A stretch of DNA of 64,000 nucleotides from G963663315 sp963668255 (GTDB taxonomy: Bacteria > Pseudomonadota > Gammaproteobacteria > Arenicellales > Poriferihabitantaceae). The notes beneath the pieces were generated by a model. That model did no database searches and had not been told where the DNA came from. It saw only the letters and a program-made list of their open reading frames with translations. The translations under genes were made by a program, and so were the position numbers. Shown here one piece after another: positions 52,373 to 61,475 of this stretch; within the stretch, counting starts at the first letter, position 1; every line of letters starts with the position of its first letter. The stretch spans positions 310,001 to 374,000 of the forward strand of contig OZ220708.1 of assembly GCA_965116595.1 (NCBI GenBank). Direction: 5' to 3'.

Positions 52373-52813
52373 GGTGACAGGCGGTCGGTATGACGGACCG
52401 GTGGAGCATGCAGCCTGGCAGCGGAAAAGTCAACGCTACGCCGATTGTCCGGGATCAGGCTTTTGAAAATAGATTCACACGCAGGTAGGAGTGATTGCTC
52501 CTCACCACCGTATCGACGATCCGTTGTCGTAGGGGCGGGTCTCTGTGCCCGCCCGCGAGCCGTGGATTCCCGCTTATCAAGGGAATGCCCCCCACCAAAT
52601 CCGCTTTGCGGATTTGACTCCCCCTCAAGGGAGGAGTGATTGAGCAGGCACAAGACCCGGCTCGCTCACCGCTGCACTGTCAAACTGCGTCACACGAGTT
52701 GAAACAGCGAGCGTGGCTCTGAAATCCGGGTCATTTGTGCATGGAAAACGGCGCAACACACGGACACTGCCAATGGTATGATTCATAGTCAAAATAATTC
52801 CTGCGCCATTCCA
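52373..52813. other. 441-bp intergenic region with palindromic repeats
   Basis: Contains a short module (52529-52555), a long module (52563-52641) and a partial inverted short module (about 52645-52661). No gene is supported; the rest looks like ordinary spacer upstream of yciI. Confidence 0.7.
52529..52661 (+). repeat. Palindromic repeat, short plus long modules
   Basis: GTAGGGGCGGGTCTCTGTGC CCGCCCG, then GGATTCCCGC..., GGGAATGCCCCCCACC, AAATCCGC-TTT-GCGGATTT, ACTCCCCCTCAAGGGAGGAG. The most complete copy in the window, in the 5' region of the oxidoreductase. Confidence 0.8.
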
Positions 52814-53127
52814 ATGTATTACACAATCTACGCAACCGACGCCGACAACAGCCTGGAAAACCGCATGACCGCCAGACCGGCCCATATCGAACGCCTGAAA
52901 GCGCTGGTCGAACAGGGCCGCCTGCTGGCGTCCGGCCCCCACCCCGCGATTGATACCGAAGACCCCGGCAGCGCGACCCCGGCAGCGCGGGATTCACCGG
53001 CAGCCTGATTATCGCCGAATTCGATTCCCTGGAAGACGCCGAAAACTGGGCCAATGATGATCCTTATGTGGCGGCAGGCGTCTATGTAAAGGTGGAAGTC
53101 AAGCCCTGGAAGAAAGTACTGCCTTGA
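52814..53127 (+). pseudogene. yciI: YciI family protein, frameshifted by a 14-bp tandem duplication
   Basis: The first frame reads MYYTIYATDADNSLENRMTA ... LLASGPHPAIDTEDPGS, then goes out of frame. The second frame continues GFTGSLIIAEFDSLEDAENW ... YVKVEVKPWKKVLP, the normal YciI C-terminus. The 14-bp unit ACCCCGGCAGCGCG occurs twice in a row (52962-52975, 52976-52989); removing one copy restores a ~99-residue YciI. The truncated product would lack the conserved second half. Confidence 0.93.
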
Positions 53128-53177
53128 GAGTTTTGAAGCGGTCGGCCCGGCATTGACTTCTTGCAGATGTCTGCACA

Positions 53178-53375
53178 TCAACCCATCTTCTCCGGAAACA
53201 ATCCCGGCATCCAGCGTGTAGCGAGCTTGGCGGGAAAGGCAAGGTGAAGCGGGGCGCGCGAACTGATCGATGTCAGCGCTTTGCACTGGATCAGTGCTGA
53301 GGTAATGCGTCGGGCCTGCCGCTCGCTGACGCCTGTGATTCGGGCAACATCGCCACGTGGCAGTTCGCCGAGATG
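53178..53375 (-). pseudogene. C-terminal remnant of a Fic family protein
   Basis: One frame reads GELPRGDVARITGVSERQAR, RITSALIQCKALTSISSRAP and LHLAFPAKLATRWMPGLFPE before a stop, matching the winged-helix tail of Fic/DUF4172 proteins. No Fic motif (HPFxxGNGR) is present upstream; a stop precedes the fragment. Most of the gene has been deleted. Confidence 0.6.
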
Positions 53376-53408
53376 GCCGCTTCAATGGCCGCTTTTCCAG
53401 AATAAGAC

Positions 53409-54131
53409 TCAGATTCCTGACTTATCCCAGACCGCACCTTCGGGATTTTTCGCCCTCAACAGTTCCAGCCACTTTTCATGATCGGTCAACTCTTGTTCGC
53501 TGACCGGGGTCACGCTGAGCCTGGCCGCCTGCTGTGGGTCTATCCGGGTATCCTGCTGGCGCTGTTGTCGGGATTGATTGTTCAGGGTTTCCGACTCACC
53601 CAGCAATGTGGTTTGCCCACCGGTCATTTTCAGATAAACATCGGCCAGAATTTCGGCATCCAGCAATGCGCCATGAAAGATACGTTGTGAGTTGTCAACA
53701 TCATATCGTTTGCATAACGCATCCAGACTGTTCTTCTGACCTGGATGCATGCGCCGGGCCAGTACCAGCACATCAAATACCTGACAATAATCCTCGATCA
53801 CCTTGCCTTCATATCCAGCTTCTTTAAACTCGTAATTCAGGAATCCAACATCGAAGGGGGCGTTGTGGATGATCAACTCTGCCCCTTTCAGGAATTGAAG
53901 CAATTCCTCTGCCTTTTCATTAAAACAGGGTTTATCCACCAGTTTGTCAGAAGTGATTCCGTGCACCTCGACTGCCGCTTCGTCAATCTCCCGTTCAGGA
54001 TTGAGGTAAAAATGGAGTGTATTGCCGGTCTTGCGTCGACTGACCATCTCGATGGCGCCAATTTCAATCACCTTGTGCCCCTGGCTGGTTTCAAGGCCGG
54101 TGGTTTCGGTATCCAGGATTATTTGTCGCAC
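53409..54131 (-). CDS. dnaQ: DNA polymerase III epsilon subunit (proofreading exonuclease)
   Basis: 240 residues with Exo I LDTETTGLETSQGHKVIEIG, Exo II region HNAPFDVGFLNYEF and Exo III HGALLDAEILADVY (His and Asp). The C-terminal part (QAARLSVTPVSEQELTDHEKWL) links to the polymerase. Its start overlaps the rnhA stop by 13 bp, the usual rnhA-dnaQ pairing. Confidence 0.96.
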   Translation of the reverse strand: MRQIILDTETTGLETSQGHKVIEIGAIEMVSRRKTGNTLHFYLNPEREIDEAAVEVHGITSDKLVDKPCFNEKAEELLQFLKGAELIIHNAPFDVGFLNYEFKEAGYEGKVIEDYCQVFDVLVLARRMHPGQKNSLDALCKRYDVDNSQRIFHGALLDAEILADVYLKMTGGQTTLLGESETLNNQSRQQRQQDTRIDPQQAARLSVTPVSEQELTDHEKWLELLRAKNPEGAVWDKSGI

Positions 54132-54565
54132 AGGATAATCTCGTCAATTCCTCTGTTTGCAAGTTGGTCAGCCCGTTCATTGCCAAGGTGACCGGCATGT
54201 CCTTTCACCCATCTCCACTCGATATCATGTTCCGATGACAATTGGTCGAGTTTTTCCCACAAATCACGATTTTTCACCGGTTTTTTGGCAGCAGTTTTCC
54301 AATTATTCCTTTTCCAGTTGCTGAGCCAGGATTGAATGCCATTCTTCACATAGGTTGAATCGGTAAAAACCCGGACCCGGCAACGCCTCGATAGCTGGTC
54401 AAGCGCCTCGATACAGGCGCACAACTCCATTCGATTGTTGGTCGTTTCCGCAACACCTCCGAATATTTCCTTTTCAGTATCGTAGAAAATCAGGAGAGCG
54501 CCCCATCCTCCCGGGCCCGGATTCCCTCTGCAAGCTCCATCCGTATATATGGTCACTATGCTCAT
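54119..54565 (-). CDS. rnhA: Ribonuclease HI
   Basis: 148 residues from MSIVTIYTDGACRGNPGPGGWGALL, with active-site residues in TDGA, TNNRMELCACIEAL and VFTDSTYV, basic protrusion NWKRNNWKTAAKKPVKNRDLWEKL, and WVKGHAGHLGNERADQLA. Degrades RNA in RNA-DNA hybrids. ATG 54571 two codons upstream is possible. Confidence 0.96.
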   Translation of the reverse strand: MSIVTIYTDGACRGNPGPGGWGALLIFYDTEKEIFGGVAETTNNRMELCACIEALDQLSRRCRVRVFTDSTYVKNGIQSWLSNWKRNNWKTAAKKPVKNRDLWEKLDQLSSEHDIEWRWVKGHAGHLGNERADQLANRGIDEIILCDK

Positions 54566-54591
54566 CTGCATGTTGATTCAGGAATACCGGG

Positions 54592-55407
54592 TCAGTTCTT
54601 TGATACGAGTTTCAAATGCACCCGTGCCGCTTCACGAGAGGCCGGTTGAACCATTCCCGGAATCAGTCTGCGCCAAGAGCGGGAAGGTATCCGTAATGGG
54701 GTGATTCCCATCTCCCGCTTCCTTGCGACGATAACATAAATGCCTCCCAGATTCGGCCACCAGCGATTTCCCGCCTTTTCGATGAAAACCAGTTTCTCAC
54801 GCCACTTCCCGGACTGAATGGGCGGCAGATAGTGAGACATGCCTGCTCCGACCAGATCAAACCCCAATAATGCCAGCCAATCCTGAACCCGTCCCACCCG
54901 GTAGAATCTGCCATCCCACGGCTGATTATGGTTACGGCTGTTCAGAGCATTTAACACACCATACAGACTGACCAGGTTAAATCCGACAATAACCATGCAG
55001 CCTTCGGGCACCAGCACCTGGCTTACCTGCCTGAGCACTTCATGGGGGTCGGGACAAAAATCAAGGGTGTGAGGCAGGACGATGATGTCCTGGGATTTCT
55101 CCGGGAAAGGTAATGCGGAACTGGCGGACACGACACGGTGGAAATCCTGTACATTATAAACCGGATGGCCGCCATCCAGGAGCGAGGTTGATGAATCCGG
55201 ATTTGATGAATCCGGGGTTGATAGAAGCGGGTTCGAGGTGTCGGCAATATATCTTATGGCCACCTCAGTCCCGAAAAGATAATTGACCCAGGGCATGCCA
55301 ACCTGCAGGCCATGTGCGTAGTATCCTGATGGAATCAACTTTTCACATTGTTCAACTTCGGATTGAACGATGGATTGTCCCAGGGGATATTTAAACCAGT
55401 ACGACAT
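54592..55407 (-). CDS. SAM-dependent methyltransferase (YafS-like)
   Basis: 271 residues of a class I methyltransferase related to YafS: SQDIIVLPHTLDFCPDPHEVLRQVSQVLVPEGCMVIVGFN is the conserved core, and PAGYYAHGLQVG-type N-terminus. An Asn/Pro/Asp/Ser repeat (NPLLSTPDSSNPDSSTSLL) in the first third is unusual. Neighbour of rnhA and dnaQ as in E. coli. Substrate not known. Confidence 0.85.
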   Translation of the reverse strand: MSYWFKYPLGQSIVQSEVEQCEKLIPSGYYAHGLQVGMPWVNYLFGTEVAIRYIADTSNPLLSTPDSSNPDSSTSLLDGGHPVYNVQDFHRVVSASSALPFPEKSQDIIVLPHTLDFCPDPHEVLRQVSQVLVPEGCMVIVGFNLVSLYGVLNALNSRNHNQPWDGRFYRVGRVQDWLALLGFDLVGAGMSHYLPPIQSGKWREKLVFIEKAGNRWWPNLGGIYVIVARKREMGITPLRIPSRSWRRLIPGMVQPASREAARVHLKLVSKN

Positions 55408-55445
55408 CGCCGGTCGATCTCAGGAATGAACTGTTCAAATCCGGC

Positions 55446-56138
55446 TCAACTGGCCCTGGGTTTGAGGTGGGCATGCCATCTTGTTTCCGCCCGCTTGAAT
55501 ATAAAGACGATGATAAAAGTCAGACACAGATAGAAAACTCCCGCGGTTATAAACGATTCAAATGGAACGAAATGTCGTGAGTTCACGATTTTTGCGGCGC
55601 CGAACAAATCAACGAGTGTAATCACACCAGCCAAAGCCGTACCGTGAAGCATGAATATGACCTCATTACTGTAGGCGGGCAACCCCCTTCTAAAAGCGCT
55701 GGGCAACAGGATTCGGCAAAGCAGGGTGAAGTAATTCATGCCGCACGCCTTCGCCGCTTCGACTTCTCCCGCGGGGGTTTGCCTGATGGCGCCACGCAAT
55801 ATCTCCGCGGTATATCCAGCAGTATTCAATGAAAACGCGAACAACGCACACCAGTAAGCCTGTCGGAAGAATACCCACAAAAAACTTTCCCGCACGGCTT
55901 CGAATTGCGCCAGGCCATTATAAATCAGAAACATTTGCACGAGCAGAGGGGTGCCACGCATGAAATAAATGAATCCTTTGGGAAGGATATTCACCCATCC
56001 GGATTTTGCGGCAGCGGCGACCCCGATTGGAATGGCCAACAGTAATCCGAAGATAATCGAAAGCACCAATAATTCAATAGTAAGCGCCAACCCTTTGAAA
56101 TAGAGCGGCAGATTGGAGAAGATAGCCTCGAAATCCAT
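55446..56138 (-). CDS. Polar amino-acid ABC transporter permease (HisM/ArtM-like)
   Basis: 230 residues, five membrane segments; permease EAA loop at GEVEAAKACGMNYFTLLCRILLPSAFR and ALAGVITLVDLF. Second permease of an Arg/Lys/His-type uptake system. Start 56138 lies 2 bp past the partner permease stop; the frame to 56183 overlaps it. Confidence 0.9.
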   Translation of the reverse strand: MDFEAIFSNLPLYFKGLALTIELLVLSIIFGLLLAIPIGVAAAAKSGWVNILPKGFIYFMRGTPLLVQMFLIYNGLAQFEAVRESFLWVFFRQAYWCALFAFSLNTAGYTAEILRGAIRQTPAGEVEAAKACGMNYFTLLCRILLPSAFRRGLPAYSNEVIFMLHGTALAGVITLVDLFGAAKIVNSRHFVPFESFITAGVFYLCLTFIIVFIFKRAETRWHAHLKPRAS

Positions 56139-56140
56139 AT

Positions 56141-56827
56141 CTACCCCTGCCTGATGCCGGCGCTGTATCGGCGGTCCAGCCATTTCAGACCGGAATTCGA
56201 TACTGCGGTAATAATCAGAAACAGGAATGCGACCAGGAGATAAAACGAAAACGGCTGCCTGGTAGACCCGCCCGCGGCGCCGGCATTATAAACCATGTCC
56301 TGCAGACCAATGACCGAAACCAGCGCCGTGGATTTGACCAGTACCAGCCAGTTGTTGCCAAACCCGGGGAGTGCATGGCGGACCATTGCGGGTAATGTAA
56401 CACGGACAAACACCTGCAAGGGTCGCATGCCATAAGCATAACCGGCTTCGATTTCCCCCTTCGGCACCGCCAGTATGGCGCCGCGAAAGGTCTCCCCCAT
56501 ATAAGCGCCAAAAATAAACCCGAGGGTCAGAACACCCGCAATGAATGGGGATATATCAATATAGCCCCAACCCATCGACTTGCCCAGATTATTGACCATG
56601 ATCTGCCCACCGAAAAAAATCAGCGTGAGCAGGACCAGATCCGGTATTCCACGAATAATGGTCGTGTATACCCCTGAGATGCCTCTCGAAATTGTTGACT
56701 TCGACAGTCGGGCTGAAGCGGCCGCAATGCCCAGCAGAAGCGCTATCACCAACGACAGCAAGGCAACCGCGACCGTCAATCCCATCCCCTTGAGGATGAA
56801 CGGAAGATAGTCTATTACCTGTGACAC
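56141..56827 (-). CDS. Polar amino-acid ABC transporter permease (HisQ/ArtQ-like)
   Basis: 228 residues, HisMQ-type: TIIRGIPDLVLLTLIFFGGQ, GETFRGAILAVPKGEIEAGYAYGMRPLQVFVRVTLPAMVRHALPG (EAA loop). Forms the membrane channel with the adjacent permease. Confidence 0.92.
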   Translation of the reverse strand: MSQVIDYLPFILKGMGLTVAVALLSLVIALLLGIAAASARLSKSTISRGISGVYTTIIRGIPDLVLLTLIFFGGQIMVNNLGKSMGWGYIDISPFIAGVLTLGFIFGAYMGETFRGAILAVPKGEIEAGYAYGMRPLQVFVRVTLPAMVRHALPGFGNNWLVLVKSTALVSVIGLQDMVYNAGAAGGSTRQPFSFYLLVAFLFLIITAVSNSGLKWLDRRYSAGIRQG

Positions 56828-56869
56828 TTCAATTCCAACGTAAATTCCGATGCTTCGGGCAGCTAAGAA

Positions 56870-57643
56870 TCAATAGATGTCAATGTCAAAATACTTGTCG
56901 TTTATGGCTTTGTAAACGCCGTTATCACGAATCGTCTGGATGGCTTTATTCAACATTTCTACCAGGTCGGTATCATCCTTTCGGGTTGCAATACCCGCCC
57001 CATCTCCAAAATATTCAGGGTCGGAATAGCCTGGACCCACAAACTCAAAATCCGCGCCTTCCGGAGTGGAGAGGAATCCTTCGGAAATGGCAATGGAATC
57101 CGCCATCATTAAATCGATCCGCCCGGCAACAGCATCGAGATAAGCCTCATCCTGGGTTCCATATCGATTGATATTCACCGAATCGCCGAATTCGCCGGTG
57201 ATGAAATTGTCATGGATGGTCGCACGTTGTACTCCAACTGTTTTTCCGGCCAGTCCCTCTTTGGAGATTTCAATGCCCGACCCCTTTTTTCGAACAAATT
57301 TCGCAGGAGAATTATAGTACTTGTTGGTAAACGCCACTTTTTTCTTGCGCTCTTCGGTAATCGACATTGAAGCAATAATGGCGTCATATTTATTGGCCAG
57401 AAGCGCAGGAATAATACCGTCCCAGTCCTGGGATACCAGAGAGCATTCGGCGCCGAGTTCCTGGCATAGCGCATTTGCAATATCGATGTCAAAACCGACC
57501 AGTTCACCGTCTTCGGTCATTGAACTGAATGGTGGATAGGCTCCTTCAACACCGATTCGAATCTGTTTCCAGTCAGCCGCGCCGCTAACCGAAACAGCAG
57601 TCAGCATGAGTAGTGAAACCAGGGATATAAGTATTCTTTTCAT
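56870..57643 (-). CDS. Polar amino-acid ABC transporter substrate-binding protein (ArgT/HisJ-like)
   Basis: 257 residues. Signal peptide MKRILISLVSLLMLTAVSVS GA, then RIGVEGAYPPFSSMTEDGEL, VGFDIDIANALCQELGAECS, and KTVGVQRATIHDNF, the periplasmic type II binding-protein fold for Lys/Arg/Orn/His. GGAGAAC precedes ATG 57643. Confidence 0.93.
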   Translation of the reverse strand: MKRILISLVSLLMLTAVSVSGAADWKQIRIGVEGAYPPFSSMTEDGELVGFDIDIANALCQELGAECSLVSQDWDGIIPALLANKYDAIIASMSITEERKKKVAFTNKYYNSPAKFVRKKGSGIEISKEGLAGKTVGVQRATIHDNFITGEFGDSVNINRYGTQDEAYLDAVAGRIDLMMADSIAISEGFLSTPEGADFEFVGPGYSDPEYFGDGAGIATRKDDTDLVEMLNKAIQTIRDNGVYKAINDKYFDIDIY

Positions 57644-57723
57644 AATGTTCTCCAAATTATGGGGTTTATGTTAATTTTCATAAAATCAAGCGTAAATTAT
57701 ATAAATCGGATTTGAACCACTTT

Positions 57724-58501
57724 CTATTTCAGATTACCTGCCATAAATTGCCTGAAGCGTTCTGATTTTGGGTTACCAAACACTTCCTCGGGTTTTCCAT
57801 CTTCTTCCGTCAGGCCCTGATGCAGAAACAGGACCCGGTCCGACACTTCGCGGGCAAATGTCATTTCGTGTGTTACCACCAGCATGGTTCTGCCTTCTTC
57901 CGCCAGACTGCGGATGACCTTGAGTACCTCTCCGACCAATTCAGGGTCCAATGCCGAAGTCGGCTCATCAAACAACATCAGTTCGGGTTCCATAGCCAAC
58001 GCCCTGGCAATCGCGGCTCGCTGCTGCTGTCCGCCTGACAAGTGTGCGGGGGTAGTCATTTTTTTTGTTCAGCATGCCGACTTGCTGCAACGTCATTTCA
58101 GCTCTTTCGAGAGCCTCTGCCTTAGGCAACTTCAATACCGACAAAGGCGCTTCAATGACATTTTGCAATACCGTCATGTGCGACCATAAATTGAACTGCT
58201 GGAACACCATACCGAGTTTTGAACGGATGCGCTCTACCTGCCGCATGTCCTGTGGAACCGGATCGCCATCTTTGCGGGATTTCATTTTTATCAGTTCCCC
58301 CCTGACCAGCACCTCCCCGGAGGAGGGCGTTTCAAGCAGGTTCACACATCGCAGTAAAGTGCTCTTGCCCGACCCGCTGCTGCCCAGGATGGAAACCACA
58401 TTATGTTGTCTCGCTTCCAGCGAGATACCCTTGAGTACTTTCAGATCACCGAACTGTTTATGCAGATCTCTGATTTCCAAAGCGACGGTATTGTCATTCA
58501 T
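57724..58501 (-). pseudogene. Polar amino-acid ABC transporter ATPase (HisP/ArtP-like), +1 frameshift
   Basis: Frame 1 (58501 to about 58045) has ILGSSGSGKSTLLRCVNLLE (Walker A) and FQQFNLWSHMTVLQNV; frame 2 (about 58045 to 57724) has HLSGGQQQRAAIARALAMEP (signature), LMLFDEPTSALDPELVGEVL (Walker B) and VVTHEM. In the run at 58049-58053 (five C on the coding strand) one base too many separates NDYP from AHLSGGQ; removing it restores a 258-residue HisP-type ATPase. The gene order binding protein, two permeases, ATPase suggests the locus should work, so a sequence error or programmed shift is conceivable. Confidence 0.85.
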
Positions 58502-58560
58502 TGGCCTTGATTTATCGTTACAATAACCAACCTTAAATCTTTATCTTACATATTGCAACA

Positions 58561-59697
58561 ATGTCACATTCCGGGACCATCGAACTTGCCCGCGCTTTAA
58601 TCACAAAAGCCTCGGTCACTCCACTGGATGCGGGCTGCCAGCAGTTACTGGCGAAGCGGCTGTCCCGGTCCGGCTTTGAATGCGAACACATGAATTTTGA
58701 AGACGTATCCAATTTATGGGCGACCCGTGGCGACGCAAAACCGCTGATGGTTTTCGCTGGCCATACCGATGTGGTTCCGACCGGACCATTGGAGCAATGG
58801 CGGATTCCCCCTTTCGATGGTGAGATCAGGGATGGCATGCTGCATGGCCGCGGCGCCGCGGATATGAAAGGCAGTATTGCCTCCTTTGTCACCGCCTGCG
58901 AGCGCTTTGTGGAAAACCATCCGGAACATCATGGCTCTATCGGGTTGCTGATTACCAGCGACGAGGAGGGAACGGCACGCTGGGGTACACAGGCCGTCAT
59001 GCAGGAACTGGGCAGTCGTGGAGTGAATATAGACCTGTGTATCGTTGGAGAACCGACCAGCACCTCGGACCTGGGGGATATGGTGAAAATCGGTCGGCGG
59101 GGCTCATTGAACGGGAAACTGACAATCAAAGGCGCGCAGGGGCATGTCGCTTACCCGCATCTTGCCAAAAATCCGATTCATATCGCATTACCAGCGTTAT
59201 CTGATCTGACTACCCGGCAATGGGACCAAGGCAATAAATTTTTCCCGCCTACCTGTTTTCAGATTTCCAATATCAAGGCAGGAACCGGAGCATTCAATGT
59301 AATCCCCGGCCTGATCGAAATCGATTTCAATTTCCGCCATTCTCCACAGACCAGCGCTGTCGAACTGAAGCGTATCGTGCCCGGCATCATCCGGGCGCAT
59401 GAGCTCGAATTCGACATCGAATGGGGTACTCCGGCCCTCCCCTACCAGACCAGTCCGGGTATGCTGGTGGAGGCCGTTGCAGCCAGTATTTTCGAGACTA
59501 CCGGCAGGAACCCTGAATTATCGGCCACCGGGGGAACCTCAGATGGCAGGTTTATTGCGCCCACAGGAGCCCAGGTCGTGGAATTCGGCCCGATCAATGC
59601 GACCATTCATCAAATTAATGAGCAGGTATCGGTAGCTGACCTTGATCTGCTTTCAATGTGTTATGAAAATATTCTGGAGAGGGTATTAACGGCTTGA
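58561..59697 (+). CDS. dapE: Succinyl-diaminopimelate desuccinylase
   Basis: 378 residues of the M20 family with metal ligands His68 (FAGHTDVVP), Asp101 (GRGAADMKGSIASF), Glu135/Glu136 (ITSDEEGTA), and LSATGGTSDGRFIAPTGAQVVEFGP. Lysine/diaminopimelate biosynthesis. Divergent from the ABC ATPase, convergent context none. Confidence 0.96.
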   Translation: MSHSGTIELARALITKASVTPLDAGCQQLLAKRLSRSGFECEHMNFEDVSNLWATRGDAKPLMVFAGHTDVVPTGPLEQWRIPPFDGEIRDGMLHGRGAADMKGSIASFVTACERFVENHPEHHGSIGLLITSDEEGTARWGTQAVMQELGSRGVNIDLCIVGEPTSTSDLGDMVKIGRRGSLNGKLTIKGAQGHVAYPHLAKNPIHIALPALSDLTTRQWDQGNKFFPPTCFQISNIKAGTGAFNVIPGLIEIDFNFRHSPQTSAVELKRIVPGIIRAHELEFDIEWGTPALPYQTSPGMLVEAVAASIFETTGRNPELSATGGTSDGRFIAPTGAQVVEFGPINATIHQINEQVSVADLDLLSMCYENILERVLTA

Positions 59698-59787
59698 CTG
59701 GTTTCGTATGGAAAGATTTCACAGATTCACCTATACTCCACGACCGCAAGTACAGCCCGTCCTCCAGACTCCACCCAATCCGCAGAC

Positions 59788-61455
59788 ATGTCCGAATCAA
59801 CCAATCCAGTCAATTTCATCCGTCAGGAAATTGATGCTGATCTGTTGAGTGGCAGGCACAATACAATCGTCACACGTTTTCCGCCTGAACCAAACGGATA
59901 TCTGCATATCGGGCATGCAAAGTCGATCTGGCTCAACTTTGGAATTGCGGAAGATTATAACGGCCGGTGCACCCTGCGGTTTGACGATACCAATCCGGCC
60001 AAAGAGGACGGAGAGTTTGTAAGGGCGATCGAAGAGGACGTGCGCTGGTTGGGATACGAGTGGAATGAAATTACCCACGCTTCCGATTACTTTGATCAAC
60101 TTCACCGGTTTGCTATTGAACTGATCGGCAAAGGTCTGGCTTATGTCGACAGTCTGAGCGCGGAACAGATTAAACAGTACAGGGGAACGCTTAGTGAACC
60201 GGGCAGAGACAGCCCGTTTCGCAACCGCCCGATGCAGGAAAATCTGGATTTGTTCGAGCGGATGCGTCAGGGAGATTATTCAGAAGGTGAGCATGTACTG
60301 CGCGCAAAAATTAATATGTCTTCACCGAATATGAATTTGCGGGACCCGGTAATTTACCGGATATTGCATCACGTTCATCAGCGAACCGGAGACAAATGGT
60401 GCATCTATCCGCTGTATGATTTTGCCCACGGGCAGGGGGATGCGATCGAAGGGGTCACGCATTCACTGTGCACACTGGAATTCGAGGACCACCGGGCCCT
60501 GTACAATTGGTTTCTGGAAAATTTGCAGGTGCCCAGCCACCCCCGACAGATCGAATTTTCGCGAATGAATCTGGACTACACGGTGATGAGCAAGCGCATG
60601 CTGACGCGACTGGTGGAAAATAATCATGTCAACGGATGGGATGATCCGCGAATGCCTACCCTGTCGGGACTTCGCCGACGGGGATATACGCCAGGAGCGA
60701 TCCGCAATTTCATTTCTTCGGTCGGAATTACCAAGCGCGACAACATCATAGAGATTGGCGTTCTCGAAAACTGCATTCGTGAAGACCTCGACCCGATTGC
60801 GCCGCGGGCGATGGCCGTATTGAATCCTCTCAAGGTCATTATCGAAAATTACCCGGATGGACAAACAGAGGAAATAGAAGCGCCCAACCATCCGGGCAAC
60901 CAAGCCATGGGGAACAGAAAAATCGGGCTGTCGAGGGAAATCTTTATCGAAAGGGATGATTTTATGGAAGACCCTCCGAAAAGGTTTTTTCGACTCGGGC
61001 CGAACCGGAAAGTACGCCTGCGATACGGATTCGTGATTCATTGCAAAGAGGTGATACGCGACGAGACCGGAGAAATAACGCAACTGGTATGTGAATACGA
61101 TCCGGATACACGTCATGGCAGGCAGCCCGAAAGCGGAAAAGTGAAAGGAATAATTCACTGGGTATCTGCCAGCCATTGTGTGGATGGCGAAGTACGGTTA
61201 TATGATCGGTTGTTTTCCAAGGCAAATCCCCTGGCTGACAAATCCCGGGAATTCACGGATACGATCAATCCTGATTCGATCAAAATTCTGACAAACTGCA
61301 AATTCGAGCCAATGTTGGCTGACGCTGCCGGTGATATTCGATTTCAGTTTGAAAGATTGGGATATTTTTATCCTGACAAGGACCATGGCGCAACGCAACC
61401 GGTTTACAATCGGATCGTAACCCTGCGCGATACCTGGGCAAAACTTCAGCAATAA
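59788..61455 (+). CDS. glnS: Glutaminyl-tRNA synthetase
   Basis: 555-residue class I synthetase with HIGH-type PEPNGYLHIGHAKS, RFDDTNPAKEDGEFV, MSKS-type MSKRML and YPLYDFAHGQGDAIEGVTHSLCTLEFEDHR. The whole catalytic and anticodon-binding regions are present. Confidence 0.97.
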   Translation: MSESTNPVNFIRQEIDADLLSGRHNTIVTRFPPEPNGYLHIGHAKSIWLNFGIAEDYNGRCTLRFDDTNPAKEDGEFVRAIEEDVRWLGYEWNEITHASDYFDQLHRFAIELIGKGLAYVDSLSAEQIKQYRGTLSEPGRDSPFRNRPMQENLDLFERMRQGDYSEGEHVLRAKINMSSPNMNLRDPVIYRILHHVHQRTGDKWCIYPLYDFAHGQGDAIEGVTHSLCTLEFEDHRALYNWFLENLQVPSHPRQIEFSRMNLDYTVMSKRMLTRLVENNHVNGWDDPRMPTLSGLRRRGYTPGAIRNFISSVGITKRDNIIEIGVLENCIREDLDPIAPRAMAVLNPLKVIIENYPDGQTEEIEAPNHPGNQAMGNRKIGLSREIFIERDDFMEDPPKRFFRLGPNRKVRLRYGFVIHCKEVIRDETGEITQLVCEYDPDTRHGRQPESGKVKGIIHWVSASHCVDGEVRLYDRLFSKANPLADKSREFTDTINPDSIKILTNCKFEPMLADAAGDIRFQFERLGYFYPDKDHGATQPVYNRIVTLRDTWAKLQQ

Positions 61456-61475
61456 ATTTCTATTGAACCCTGACT

